64,000 nucleotides of DNA from Streptomyces sp. NBC_00582 (GCF_036345155.1 NZ_CP107772.1:10540001-10604000), one strand, 5' to 3'; positions 1 to 9,374 are shown, counted from the first letter of the stretch. Translations and numbers: made by a program. Notes: generated from the letters alone by a model not told the origin.

Positions 1-477
1 CCCCCCGGGATCACCCCCAGCGAGGTCCGCAAGAAGGCGTTCCTCGAGTACGCCGACAAACTCGGGCTGGACAGGGCGCCCGTCGCGTCCGGCGACTTCA
101 CCGAGGACGGCGGCGGGTCCGCCGCGCGGGAACTGCTCCGCCCCGCCGACGGCGACGGGCGGCCACCCGTCACCGCGCTCTACACCAGCTCGCTCGCCCA
201 GGCGATAGGCGCCATGGCCGCGATCAGGGACCTCGGCCTCAGGATCCCGGAGGACGTCTCCGTGGTCGGCAACGACGACCTGCCGGTGGCCGCGCACCTC
301 AGTCCCCCGTTGACCACCGTCGCGATGCCCCTGCACGAGCTGGGAACCGCCGCGGTGGACGCCCTGGTCGCCACCATCGAGGGCAAGCCGACAGGGGACG
401 TCGTCGTACCGACCGAGCCGCTCCTGATGCTGCGCGGCTCCACGGCCAGACCGGCAGAGGCAGGAGGAACGCCATGA
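1..477 (+). CDS. LacI-family regulator, C-terminal part (5' end outside window)
   Basis: The frame is open from the first base and reads the effector-binding half of a LacI/GalR repressor. It includes the family signature region around IPEDVSVVGNDD and the C-terminal pattern LSPPLTTVAMP ... LGTAAVDAL. The N-terminal helix-turn-helix lies upstream of the window. The stop overlaps the start of the following SDR gene (ATGA at 474-477), so the two are translationally coupled. It probably senses the sugar or sugar acid handled by the SDR and DgoD enzymes downstream; the effector is not visible from sequence. Confidence 0.9.
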   Translation, partial: PPGITPSEVRKKAFLEYADKLGLDRAPVASGDFTEDGGGSAARELLRPADGDGRPPVTALYTSSLAQAIGAMAAIRDLGLRIPEDVSVVGNDDLPVAAHLSPPLTTVAMPLHELGTAAVDALVATIEGKPTGDVVVPTEPLLMLRGSTARPAEAGGTP

Positions 478-1238
478 CCGTCGCCGCACCGGCGCGCTTC
501 ACCGGCCGTACGGCCCTGCTCACCGCGGCCGCCTCCGGTATCGGGGAGGCCACCGCCCACCGGCTGGCAGCGGAGGGCGCGTCCGTCGTGGTCACCGACG
601 TGGACGCCGATGGCGCCCGGCGCGTGGCCGAGGAGATCCGCGCCGGGGGCGGACAGGCGCGGGACCGGCGTCTCGATGTCACCTCGCCGGGGGAGTGGGC
701 CGCGGCCGTCGCCGACGCGGGATCCTGGACGGGTCGCCTGGACGTGCTCCATCTCAACGCCGGCCGGAACCTGCCCGGAGCGGCCCACGAACTGGACGAC
801 ACCTGCTGGCACGACCAGCTGCGGCTCTCCCTCGACTCCGTGTTCTACGGCGTCCGGGCCGCTGTGCCGCTGCTGAGGACGGCCGGGGGCGCGGTGGTGA
901 TCACCTCGTCCGTGCACGCGGCCATCGGCTTCAAGGGCTTCCCCGCGTACGCGGCCGCCAAGGGCGGGATCGACGCCCTGGTACGCCAGCTGGCCGTGGA
1001 GTACGGAGGCCAGATCAGGTTCAACTCCGTCCTCCCCGGAGCCGTGGTCACCGCCCTGTGGGCCGACACGCCCGAGGAGTACAAAGCGCAGACCGCCGCA
1101 CGCACCCCCGTCGGCAGGCTCGGCGTCCCCGAGGACATCGCCGCCGCCGTGGCCTTCCTCGCCTCCGAGGACGCCGCCTTCGTCACCGGGCAGAACCTGC
1201 TCGTGGACGGTGGCCGCAGCATCAGCTCCCAGGAGTAG
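474..1238 (+). CDS. SDR-family sugar dehydrogenase/oxidoreductase
   Basis: A 254-residue classical short-chain dehydrogenase. The Rossmann motif is TAAASGIG (17-24), with Ala18 where TGxxxGIG is usual. It has the structural motif LNAG near residue 94, catalytic Ser145/146, Tyr159 and Lys163 (YAAAK), and the C-terminal GQNLLVDGG. The ATG overlaps the stop of the LacI gene. Next to a DgoD-type dehydratase, a role in oxidising an aldose or a sugar acid (for example galactose to galactonolactone) is reasonable, but the substrate is inferred from context only. Confidence 0.88.
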   Translation: MTVAAPARFTGRTALLTAAASGIGEATAHRLAAEGASVVVTDVDADGARRVAEEIRAGGGQARDRRLDVTSPGEWAAAVADAGSWTGRLDVLHLNAGRNLPGAAHELDDTCWHDQLRLSLDSVFYGVRAAVPLLRTAGGAVVITSSVHAAIGFKGFPAYAAAKGGIDALVRQLAVEYGGQIRFNSVLPGAVVTALWADTPEEYKAQTAARTPVGRLGVPEDIAAAVAFLASEDAAFVTGQNLLVDGGRSISSQE

Positions 1239-1364
1239 ACCCCCCACCTCACCCGGTCCGGGCGACGACCCGCCCTGCCCGCTGCGACCACGACCGACTC
1301 ACCCCCACCGAGCCCCCGGCCCCGCACCAGGCCGTACACCGCACAGGACCCGGAGGTCCACCCC

Positions 1365-2510
1365 ATGAAGATCACTGGATACGAACTCTTCCTCGTCGAA
1401 CCGCGCTGGCTCTTCCTCCGCATCGACACCGACGAGGGCATCTCCGGCTGGGGAGAGCCCATAGTCGAGGGCAAGGCCCACACGGTCGCCCGCTGCGTCG
1501 AGGAGATGTTCGACTACCTCCTGGGCCAGGACCCGGCCCGCATCGAGGAGCACTGGCAGGCGCTCGCCAAGAGCGGCTTCTACCGGGGCGGAGTCGTCCT
1601 GAACAGCGCCCTGGCCGGAATCGACCAGGCGCTGTGGGACATCGCGGGCAAGACCCACGGCGTCCCGGTCCACCAGCTCCTCGGCGGCCATGTGCGCGAC
1701 CGGGTACGCGTCTACGGCTGGGTCGGCGGCGAAACCCCCCAGGAGCTGGCCGACTCGGCCGCCGCGCAGGTCGCCAAGGGCATGACCGCGGTCAAGCTCA
1801 ACCCCTGCGGCCAGCTGGAACCCCTCGCCACGCCCGCCGCGATCGACGCCATCGTGGCCGGCGTGAGCGCGGTCCGCGAGGCCATCGGGCCGGACCGCGA
1901 CCTGGCGCTGGACTTCCACGGCCGGTTCAGCGGGGCGATGTCCCGCCGCGTGCTGCCCTTCCTGGAGCCGCTCCTGCCGCTCTTCGTCGAGGAGCCCGTG
2001 CTGCCGGAGTTCTCCAGGGACCTCGGCGCCGTGGTGCGCTCCACCTCCATCCCCATCGCCACCGGCGAACGGCTCTACTCCCGCTGGGACTTCCGCTCGG
2101 TGCTCTCCGACGGCATCGCCGTGGCCCAGCCCGACATCAGCCACGCCGGCGGCATCTCCGAGACCCGCCGCATCGCCGCGATGGCGGAGGCGTACGACGT
2201 CCTGGTGGCTCCGCACTGCCCGCTCGGCCCGATCGCCCTCGCCGCCAGCCTCCAACTCGACTTCGCCATCCCCAACTTCCTCATCCAGGAACAGGCACTG
2301 GGCATCGGCTACGGCGACAGCAGCGGTCTGCTGGACTACCTCGCCGACACCACGCCCTTCACGTTCCGCGACGGCTACATCGACCGCCCGACAGCACCCG
2401 GTCTCGGCATCACCATCGACGAGGACGCAGTTCGCGCCGCCGCCGAACGCGGCCACCGCTGGCGCAATCCCGTCTGGCGCAACACCGACGGCTCACTGGC
2501 CGCGTGGTAG
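1365..2510 (+). CDS. dgoD: D-galactonate dehydratase (mandelate racemase/enolase superfamily)
   Basis: This 381-residue protein closely follows E. coli DgoD as I remember it, which dehydrates D-galactonate to 2-keto-3-deoxygalactonate. Metal ligands fall at Asp183 (LDFHG, with His185), Glu209 (VEEPV) and Glu235 (TGERL). The catalytic His is at 284 in APHCPLGPIA. GGAGG lies 9 bp before the ATG. The 126-bp gap from the SDR gene suggests the same transcript. Together with the SDR it fits a De Ley-Doudoroff-type galactose or galactonate route; the KDGal kinase and aldolase are not in the window. Family assignment is firm, and the exact substrate is likely but unproven. Confidence 0.9.
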   Translation: MKITGYELFLVEPRWLFLRIDTDEGISGWGEPIVEGKAHTVARCVEEMFDYLLGQDPARIEEHWQALAKSGFYRGGVVLNSALAGIDQALWDIAGKTHGVPVHQLLGGHVRDRVRVYGWVGGETPQELADSAAAQVAKGMTAVKLNPCGQLEPLATPAAIDAIVAGVSAVREAIGPDRDLALDFHGRFSGAMSRRVLPFLEPLLPLFVEEPVLPEFSRDLGAVVRSTSIPIATGERLYSRWDFRSVLSDGIAVAQPDISHAGGISETRRIAAMAEAYDVLVAPHCPLGPIALAASLQLDFAIPNFLIQEQALGIGYGDSSGLLDYLADTTPFTFRDGYIDRPTAPGLGITIDEDAVRAAAERGHRWRNPVWRNTDGSLAAW

Positions 2511-2727
2511 CCGCACCCAGCACCACCGGCCGGCCCGAACAAACCCCGCCCACACCCATGCCGGGGGGATCCCCTGCGCGGCCCCCTCACCGGCCTGCCT
2601 GCCCAACCGACGAGATGCAGGCGCCCTGCAGGCCGGCCAAGTCAGGCTGGGCGGCACGGAAGCGCACCCGCTGACGAAACCTGCAGCCAGCCAGCCCGGA
2701 CAGCCCGCACGACCTTGACCCGGGTCA

Positions 2728-3632
2728 GCGGTAGAGCAGGTTGAGGCTGCCGGTGTAGCCCAGCTCCTTGATCTCGCGGAAGAGTTGGAGGACGGGGACT
2801 GCCGGGTCGTCCGCATGGCGGGTGCGCAGGTGGTCGCGGTGGGGGTCGACGAGCGTGGGCTTGTAGCGGGGTGCGCGGCGGCCGCCGGTGGGCTCCTACA
2901 TGCGGGCGTACCGCTTGACAGTGTTCAAAGCGACATCGAGGCGGCGGGCGCATTCGAGTAGGCCGACGCCTTGGCCGAGCAGATGGTGGATCCGCTGCCA
3001 GCGCTCGTGGGTGGTCTGCTCGTGTACGCCCCCGGGCCGGGCGGAGTTCACAGCGGTCGCCCAGCAGGCGGTGTGGGAGCGGACCTCGGCCAGGACCTTG
3101 CCGCACAGGTTGCTCCACAGGTGCCACCTGTCGCTGACCTGCACCGCTTGGGGGAGGGTCTGGCGGATCGCCTCGCCATAGGAGCCGGAGCCGTCGCGGC
3201 AGACGTATGCGGCCCCGGGATGCTCGCGCAGCCACGCGACCAGGGTCTGGGCGGTGCGGTCAGGCAGGACGTCGATCCGCTCGCCTGTCTCGGCATCGAT
3301 GATCACGGTGGCGTAGCGGTGCCGGCGCTTGAGGGCGAAGTCATCGATGCCGAGCACACGCGGGACGCGCAGCGGCGGTGCCGCCCTTCGCATGAGCATG
3401 CGCAGGGCGGTTGAAAGGGAGATCGCACAAGCCGGCACGCGGGAGAGGCGGGCGCCCGCCCGTGGAAGCCATGCACCCGCCCCGTCGGCTGCCCGCACAC
3501 CGGGCACGGCACCCGATCGTCGCGGGTCCGCGCCGACACCCGGATGACCTCACCCTCGTCCGTCACGCCCTCGACGACGAGGGCCGACAAGCCGGAAAAC
3601 ACCACACCCCCAAGTTCATTGACATCGCGCAC
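2728..3632 (-). pseudogene. ISL3-family transposase remnant
   Basis: Reading on the minus strand, about 3632-3450 gives the N-terminal zinc-binding part of an ISL3 transposase (VPCPVCGQPTGRVHGF). After an internal deletion of roughly 80 codons the protein resumes in another frame with the catalytic-domain start PRVLGIDDFALKRRHRYATV, then DRWHLW and the NTVKRYAR region at 2896. A stop there and a further frame change precede the C-terminal ELGYTGSLNLLYR piece ending near 2728. Frameshift, stop and deletion make it non-functional. No clear terminal inverted repeats were found. Confidence 0.8.
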
Positions 3633-3651
3633 ACCATGGCAGCGACGGCCG

Positions 3652-3659
3652 TCACCCTT
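3652..3659. repeat. 8-bp target-site duplication, left copy (IS256-type element)
   Basis: TCACCCTT at 3652-3659 is repeated exactly at 5051-5058, directly outside the inverted repeats of the element. An 8-bp duplication is typical for IS256-family insertion. Confidence 0.85.
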
Positions 3660-5050
3660 GGGTGTGTCAATTTAACGGCTGATCTTGGTTGTTGAGTGAT
3701 CAGTTGTTGCTCGGGGTCAGGCGACCCTCGAAGGCGATCTGGAACGCATTCAGGGGTGCTTTCCAGCGCATGGTCCACCGCTTGCGGCCCTTGCCCGTGG
3801 GGTCCAGGCTCATCAGGGCCATGTAGATGCACTTGAGGGCGGCGGCCTCGTTGGGGAAGTGGCCGCGGGCACGGACGGACCTGCGGATGCGGGCGTTGAC
3901 GCTTTCGATCGCGTTCGTGCTGCAGATGACCTTGCGGATCTCGACGTCGAAGGAGAGGAAGGGCACGAACTCGGCCCAGGCGTCCGACCACAGCTTCACG
4001 ATCGCCGGATACTTCCGGCCCCACGCTTCCTGGAACTCCAGGAACCGCTCCGTCGCGGCGTCCTCGCTGGGTGCGGTGTAGACGGGTTTGAGGGCCCCTG
4101 CGACCTTGTCCCAGTCCTGGCGGGCGGCGTAACGGAACGAATTGCGCAGCAGGTGAACGACGCACGTCTGGACAATCGTGCGAGGCCAGACGGCCTCCAC
4201 CGCATCGGGAAGGCCCTTGAGCCCGTCGCAGACCAGCATGAGCACGTCGTCCAGGCCGCGGTTCTTCAGCTCGGTGAACACGTGCAGCCAGTACTTGGCG
4301 CCCTCGCCGCCGTCGCCGGCCCAGATGCCGAGGATGTCGCGGGTGCCGTCCACGGTCACCGCCATCACCACGTAGATGGGACGGTTCGCGACCTTCCCGT
4401 CCCTGATCTTGACGTTGATGGCATCGACGAACAAAACGGGGTAAACGCGGTCGAGAGGACGGCTCTGCCATTCCGCCATGCCGTCCATGACCTTGTCGGT
4501 GATGGTGGAGATGGTCTGCTTGGAGACCTCCGCCCCGTAGACCTCGGCCAGGTGAGCGGCGATCTCCCCATGGGTGAGGCCCTTCGCCGAGAGCGACAGG
4601 ACCATCTCGTCCACTCCCGTCAGCCGCCGCTGCCGCTTCTTGACGATCTGCGGCTCGAACGTGCCCGAGGTGTCACGCGGGACTTTGACCTCGACCGGGC
4701 CGACGTCGGTCAGCACCGTCTTGGCCCGGCTCCCGTTGCGGGAGTTGCCGCTGCCCCGGCCGCCGGCATCGTGCTTCTCATAGCCGAGGTGATCGGTGAT
4801 CTCACCTTCCAGGGCCGATTCCAGGACCCGCTTGGTCAGCTGCTGCAGCAGCCCACCCTGCCCGGTCAACTGCAGTCCCTCCGACCGGGCCCGCTCCACC
4901 AGCATCGCGACCAGCTGCTCATCCGACACGGGCTCAGGCTGCCCCAACCGGGCACTCTCGACAGGCTCCACGGTCTCCAACTCCACGGCGGTGTCAGTCA
5001 CTTGACGTCTCTCCCATGATCGTCGGATCCGCCGTTAGATTTACACTCCC
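3660..5050 (-). mobile_element. Intact IS256-family insertion sequence
   Basis: The element is bounded by 25-bp imperfect inverted repeats: 3660-3684 on the left and 5026-5050 on the right. They match at 21 of 25 positions and share the core TAACGGC. It is flanked by the 8-bp direct repeat TCACCCTT and contains one complete transposase gene. The full-length ORF, readable inverted repeats and perfect target duplication suggest a fairly recent insertion beside an already decayed ISL3-type gene. Confidence 0.9.
3700..5001 (-). CDS. IS256-family transposase
   Basis: A complete 433-residue DDE transposase of the Transposase_mut (PF00872) family. The catalytic triad is visible at Asp193 (FVDAINVKIRDG), Asp259 (LVCDGLKG) and Glu366 (STNAIES). 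The N-terminal half carries the typical GYEKHD ... GNSRNG region before the catalytic core. No frameshifts or internal stops are present, so the element may be active. Confidence 0.95.
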   Translation of the reverse strand: MTDTAVELETVEPVESARLGQPEPVSDEQLVAMLVERARSEGLQLTGQGGLLQQLTKRVLESALEGEITDHLGYEKHDAGGRGSGNSRNGSRAKTVLTDVGPVEVKVPRDTSGTFEPQIVKKRQRRLTGVDEMVLSLSAKGLTHGEIAAHLAEVYGAEVSKQTISTITDKVMDGMAEWQSRPLDRVYPVLFVDAINVKIRDGKVANRPIYVVMAVTVDGTRDILGIWAGDGGEGAKYWLHVFTELKNRGLDDVLMLVCDGLKGLPDAVEAVWPRTIVQTCVVHLLRNSFRYAARQDWDKVAGALKPVYTAPSEDAATERFLEFQEAWGRKYPAIVKLWSDAWAEFVPFLSFDVEIRKVICSTNAIESVNARIRRSVRARGHFPNEAAALKCIYMALMSLDPTGKGRKRWTMRWKAPLNAFQIAFEGRLTPSNN

Positions 5051-5058
5051 TCACCCTT
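5051..5058. repeat. 8-bp target-site duplication, right copy
   Basis: TCACCCTT, identical to 3652-3659, directly after the right inverted repeat of the IS256-type element. Confidence 0.85.
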
Positions 5059-5108
5059 CGCTAGGGGGGTGTGGCAGCCCACGCGTGATCTCAATCGGTG
5101 GGGATGGT

Positions 5109-6128
5109 TTAGATGGTGGGTGGTGGGGTGCGGTTGAGGGTGAGGGGTGGTGTGGTGCCTGCGGGGGTGGTGATGGTGATGGTGGTGGGGCCGGGGGGGC
5201 CTTGGGGGAGTGTGGTGGTGAGTTGGGTGTCGGTGAGGACGGTGTAAGGGGTGGGGGTGTTGTTGATGTGTACGGATGTGGTGGTGGTGAGGCCGGTGCC
5301 GGTGAGTGTGAGGGTGGTTCCTGGGGTGGTGGGTGCGGTGGGTGGGGTGATGTTGGTGAGGGTGGGGGTGGGGAGGTAGGTGTAGGGGAGGGGGTTGCTG
5401 GTTCCGCCGGGTGTGGTGACGGTGACTGTTGTGGTGTCCTGGCCGGGTGGGGTGGTTGCGGTGATCTGGGTGGAGGACTGGACGGTGAAGGTTGTTGCGG
5501 GTGTGGTGAAGTTGACTGTGGTGGTGTTGGTGAGGTTTTGTCCGGTGAGGGTGATGGTCTGGCCGCCGGTGGTGGGTCCGGTGTCGGGGGTGAGTTCTGT
5601 GAGGACGGGGAGGGGTGTGTAGAAGTAGTAGGCGGTGGGGGATGCCGCGCTGGTTCCGGTGGGTGTGGTCACGGTGACGGCTGCCGGGCCGGGGGGGCCG
5701 GGGGGTGAGACGGCTGTGATCTGTGTGGGTGAGGTCACGGTGTAGGAGGCGGCGTTGGTGGTGCCGAAGCGGACGGCGGTGGCGCCGGTGAGGTTTGTGC
5801 CGGTGAGGGTGACGGTGGTGGCGCCGCTGGTGGGGCCGGAGGAGGGGGACAGGCCGGTGACGGCGGGGAGGACGAGTGTGTAGGTGTAGGTGACTGTGGT
5901 GTTGCTGGTGCCGCTGGGGGAGACCACGGTGACGGGGACGGGGCCCGCGTTTCCCGCCGGGGTGACCGCGGTGATCTTTGTGGAGGAGTTGACGGTGTAG
6001 GAGGCGGCGTTGGTGGTGCCGAAGCGGACGGCGGTGGCGCCGGTGAGGCTGGTGCCGGTGAGGGTGACGGTTGTTCCTCCGGTGACAGGTCCCTGTGCGG
6101 GGCTGACCGAGGTGATCACGGGAGGCAT
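5109..6128 (-). CDS. IPT/TIG-repeat protein, four repeats, no signal peptide
   Basis: The 339-residue protein consists almost wholly of four IPT/TIG immunoglobulin-like repeats of about 85 residues. Each opens with an xITSVSPxxGPxxGGTTVTLTG-like strand and closes with a VTVxTPxGTS strand. Repeats 1 and 2 share long identical stretches (FGTTNAASYTV), consistent with recent module duplication. It starts directly at the first repeat (MPPVITSV), with no leader, membrane segment or sorting motif, so how or whether it leaves the cell is unclear. Extreme Thr/Pro content and third-position C use set it apart from ordinary genes. Two related proteins lie at 9375 and 13215. Known IPT/TIG domains bind ligands or act as spacers; the function here is unknown. 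Confidence 0.82.
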   Translation of the reverse strand: MPPVITSVSPAQGPVTGGTTVTLTGTSLTGATAVRFGTTNAASYTVNSSTKITAVTPAGNAGPVPVTVVSPSGTSNTTVTYTYTLVLPAVTGLSPSSGPTSGATTVTLTGTNLTGATAVRFGTTNAASYTVTSPTQITAVSPPGPPGPAAVTVTTPTGTSAASPTAYYFYTPLPVLTELTPDTGPTTGGQTITLTGQNLTNTTTVNFTTPATTFTVQSSTQITATTPPGQDTTTVTVTTPGGTSNPLPYTYLPTPTLTNITPPTAPTTPGTTLTLTGTGLTTTTSVHINNTPTPYTVLTDTQLTTTLPQGPPGPTTITITTPAGTTPPLTLNRTPPPTI

Positions 6129-6224
6129 CGATGGCTCCTAGGAAGATGCGGAGGAGGCGGGGCGGAGGTTCGGCGGAGGGGGCGGGGGCGGAGGTTCGGC
6201 GGTGACGGTGCGGCCCAGGGCGCT

Positions 6225-6325
6225 GCCGGGTGCCGGGTGCCGGGTGCCGGGTGCCGGGTGCCGGGTGCCGGGTGCCGGGTGCCCGCTGCGGGGTGCGGGG
6301 TGCGGGGTGCGGGGTGCGGGGTGCC
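6225..6325. repeat. Heptanucleotide tandem repeats
   Basis: About eight copies of a 7-bp unit (GGGTGCC) run from about 6225 to 6283. They are followed after a short interruption by about five copies of the related unit GGGGTGC up to about 6325. The block sits about 100 bp upstream of the minus-strand IPT/TIG gene. G-run spacing could allow G-quadruplex formation; no coding meaning is seen. Confidence 0.85.
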
Positions 6326-7187
6326 TGGGCCGCCGTTCGTCGTGCGGGATGTGTGTGGCGGGACAACGCGGCGGGACGACCCGGCGGGGAGCTGCCCGGG
6401 GGCCTCTGTGGCGGGGGTGGTGGCGGGGGTTGTCTGGGGGTGGGGGCTGTTGTGTGCGGCCGTGCCCGCTGAAGGGGGGTGGGTGGTGCCGGGGCTTGGG
6501 TTGTGACGGGGGGCGGGTGCGGCGGGGGTGGGGTGGGTGTGAGGCGGGGGCGGGACCCGTTGCGCATGGTGGGTGCCGGTGGTGCGGCTGTGCGGCCGTC
6601 CGCGGGGTGGTGGTAGGGCGTGACGGCCGTGTCCGCCCGGTCGGCGGGTCTGCTGCGTGTACTGCTGCGGTGGGGCTCGGTGTGTCGCTGGTGTGCCGTG
6701 TGGGCGCGGGGGTGTTGGCGCGGGATGTGGTGCTCGTGTGCCGCCTGCCCGGTGGGGGAGGGGTTGGTCGGGGGTTGAGGCCGGTGGACGGTGCGGTGCC
6801 GGCCGGGAGGGGGGTTTTGTCGTGTGGGACAGGCATGACACCGCTCCTCGCCTGGACTGCGGGGGTGCTCCGGGCGGGTTGCCGCGACGACGTGGTGACC
6901 GCACCGTTTCTGCCGGTTCGGGCGAGCGCAGGGCAGGGCGGCGTCGTCCGTCACATCACAAGACGTCGGAGGCGGTCGGTGCGGCGTCTGGGGTAGGGGC
7001 ACCAGGGAGCGCCGCCGTGGCACCTGCTTGTGGCGCGGGAAGGGGGCCCGCACGTTGTCCAGCAGTAGTGACCCACAGGGGGGGTGCGCCGAACAAGGGG
7101 CGGCCCGCTCACTCACCCGCACGGAGTAACGCCCGCCCCGCCGGGGGCGCAGCGGTGGGTGGGCGGCTGCGTGTCCGCCGGCGAAGC

Positions 7188-7345
7188 CCATGCCCCGCTC
7201 ATCCCCTCGTCCGGTCCGTCGTCCGCTCGCGCGCTCGTCCCCTCGTCCGCTCGCGCGCTCGTCCGCTGGTCCGGTCCGTCGTCCGCTCGCGCGCTCGTCC
7301 GGTCCGTGGTCCGCTCGTCTGGTGGTCCGTCGTCCGTTGTCCGTT
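7188..7345. repeat. Degenerate CGTCCGCTCG-type repeats
   Basis: Interleaved copies of CTCGTCC, GGTCCGTCGTCCG and GCTCGCGCGCTCGTCC recur irregularly across this segment. There is no open family match on either strand. Confidence 0.7.
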
Positions 7346-7777
7346 GTCTGGTCGTGTGGTCGTCGGGATGCCGGCCCCGGCAGCCCCTGCCGCCGGTCGC
7401 TTGCGCGGTTGGGCCGGCGGGGTCACGGTGCGGCGGGCCGCATCCGTGGTGTCGGGGCGGGACCGGCTCTGCGCTGAGGGGGGTTGCCGGCCCAGGGCGT
7501 TTCTGCCCTGGTTGTCGGTGATCCAGCCGCTGCTGTGTGGTGGGCCACCGGCCCTGGCCCGGCCTGCCATTCCCGGGGGCGGATCCTGCGGCCGTGATGG
7601 GCCCCGTGCCCGGGCGAGTTCACCCCCGCCGGTCGCAGCCGTCGCGGCGTCCTTGCGCCCGGCACCTCAACTCCGGTCACGGGTGCGCCCAGCGGCCCGG
7701 CTCACCCCCTGCCGGCACCGCGGACACCGGCGCGATGGCTGCCGTCGAGCCTTTCAGCAGACTTCTCCGAACCTCCC

Positions 7778-7846
7778 CGGCAACCTTCCCGGCCGCCCCC
7801 CGGCAACCTTCCCGGCCGCCCCCCGGCAACCTTCCAGGCCGCCCCT
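7778..7846. repeat. 23-bp tandem repeat, three copies
   Basis: A 23-bp unit beginning CGGCAACCTT starts at 7778, 7801 and 7824. The third copy carries substitutions. Confidence 0.85.
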
Positions 7847-8283
7847 CGGGGGAGGTGGTTCACTGCTTGCCTCGGCGGTGTACCGGGGCCACATCAGCGC
7901 GGCCCGTCCACGAGGGGGAGCCGGCCGGGACGGGGCCGCCTCGTCCGTCTGCTCCAGGCGGCGGGTGTGCCGGCCTCCTCCAGCGCGCCCCCCGGAGTCC
8001 CTGTGTGAGGGGCTTCGGTCTGCTGCGGCCGGGCGTCCTGTGGACGCCCGGGAACGGCACGGTCCGGGCGGTCCCCTGCGTGCCGCGCAGCCGGCGTGCA
8101 CCCGCTGGTGCGTGGCCATCCCGGGGCGGCCGGCATTGCCGCGGTCCCGCTCACCGAGGGCTCCGACGCACCCCCGCTTTCGGGTGGACGAAGGGGTTCT
8201 CGGCTTGCCGTCCCCGCGACCTGGGCCCGTTCACAGCGGGCCCGGGCACCAGGCTGCCCACGGCAGGCCGGCGGCACACACCG

Positions 8284-8690
8284 CACCAGAGACATCCCGC
8301 GGCGCCCGCCCCGCGACGGGTGTCCTGCGATGGGTGTCCTGCGGCGCCCGCCCTGCGGCGCCCGCCCCGCGACGGGTGTCCTGCGGCGCCCGCCCCGCGA
8401 CGGGTGTCCTGCGGCGCCCGCCCTGCGACGGGTGTCCTGCGGCGCCCGCCCTGCGACGGGTGTCCTGCGGCGCCCGCCCTGCGACGGGTGTCCTGCGGCG
8501 CCCGCCCTGCGACGGGTGTCCTGCGGCGCCCGCCCTGCGACGGGTGTCCTGCGGCGCCCGCCCTGCGACGGGTGTCCTGCGGCGCCCGCCCTGCGGCGCC
8601 CGCCCTGCGGCGCCCGCCCCGCGACGGGTGTCCTGCGACGGGTGTTCTGCGACGGGTGTCCTGCGGCAGACACCGCATCAGGGACTCCCG
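8284..8690. repeat. 28-bp minisatellite, eight contiguous copies plus partial units
   Basis: The sequence GACGGGTGTCCTGCGG followed by a CGCCCGCCCTGC spacer repeats with an exact 28-bp period at 8371, 8399, 8427, 8455, 8483, 8511, 8539 and 8567. Rearranged partial units lie on both sides. Because 28 is not a multiple of three, any frame through it cycles through all three readings, which argues against a coding role. There are no unique spacers, so it is not a CRISPR array. Confidence 0.92.
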
Positions 8691-9124
8691 CGGTGCCCGC
8701 CTCGCGGTGCCTGCCTTGCGGCAGACACCGCATCTGGGACTCCCGCGGTGCCCGCCTTGCGGTGCCTGCCTCGTGGTGCCCGTCCTCGCCTGCTGCGCGG
8801 CGGGGTGTCCCGGGCAGGGGGGTGGTGTTGGAGGCGCTGGTGGGGCCGGGGGTGGGGGGCACGGGGTGGGGGCGTGCGGGGGGTGGCTGCTGTGAGGGGG
8901 GTTGCGCGCCCGTTGTTTGCCGTTTTCTGGTGTGCGCTCCGCCATACGGGCGATGTTCGGTTCTGCCTCTTGCTGTTGCTTTCACCCGTGTGGATCACTG
9001 GAGGGACCGGCGGTTCGCCCATTCGGCCGGACAGCGCGACATTGCTTCGCCGGTTTCGGCTGGCGAGAAGGAGCGCGCGGGAGCTGCGCCGCCCAGGCAG
9101 CGAGATCACGTAGCAGCTGCGCCC

Positions 9125-9194
9125 GGGCAGCTGGATCGGCCGTGGCGGCTGCGCCGTCCGGGCAGCGGGATCGGCCGTGGCGGCTGCGCCGCAG
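9125..9194. repeat. 35-bp direct repeat, two copies
   Basis: A 35-bp unit starting GGGCAGC at 9125 recurs at 9160 with almost no change. A weaker third copy precedes it. It lies about 200 bp upstream of the IPT/TIG gene at 9375. Confidence 0.8.
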
Positions 9195-9374
9195 TTCCTT
9201 TGCCGTCTGTCCCGGGTGCCCGGTCCGGCCGGTGCCCGGTCCGGCCCTCCTCGTGACGCCGGTGTCCACCGTTTTTCGTCCGTGTATTGCGCGGGGCTGT
9301 TTCCCGTGCCCGTACACGCCGCCGTGGAGCACTGCCGCGGCGACACCTCACCGACACACAGAATGGAGACAACC

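Larger units (their letters stand above)
6129..9374. other. 3.2-kb repeat-rich, apparently non-coding region
   Basis: This lies between the divergent IPT/TIG genes. Very long open frames exist here only because high G+C suppresses stops. None has family motifs, plausible composition or consistent codon bias, and several encode Arg/Pro- or Gly/Cys-rich nonsense. The stretch holds at least five separate tandem-repeat blocks, listed separately. Promoters for both flanking IPT/TIG genes should lie at its ends. Confidence 0.6.

Noticed and set aside
695..2674. 659-residue plus-strand frame
   Set aside because: Arg/Pro-rich shadow of the SDR and DgoD genes.
5041..7191. 716-residue open frame on the minus strand, overlapping the IPT/TIG gene
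   Set aside because: Shifted-frame His/Pro/Arg shadow; the IPT/TIG frame explains the region.
8371..8600. Possible CRISPR array
   Set aside because: 28-bp period but no unique spacers and no cas genes; a plain minisatellite.
6657..9113. 818-residue open frame on the plus strand
   Set aside because: Runs through non-coding tandem repeats; composition extreme, no family, no ribosome binding site.
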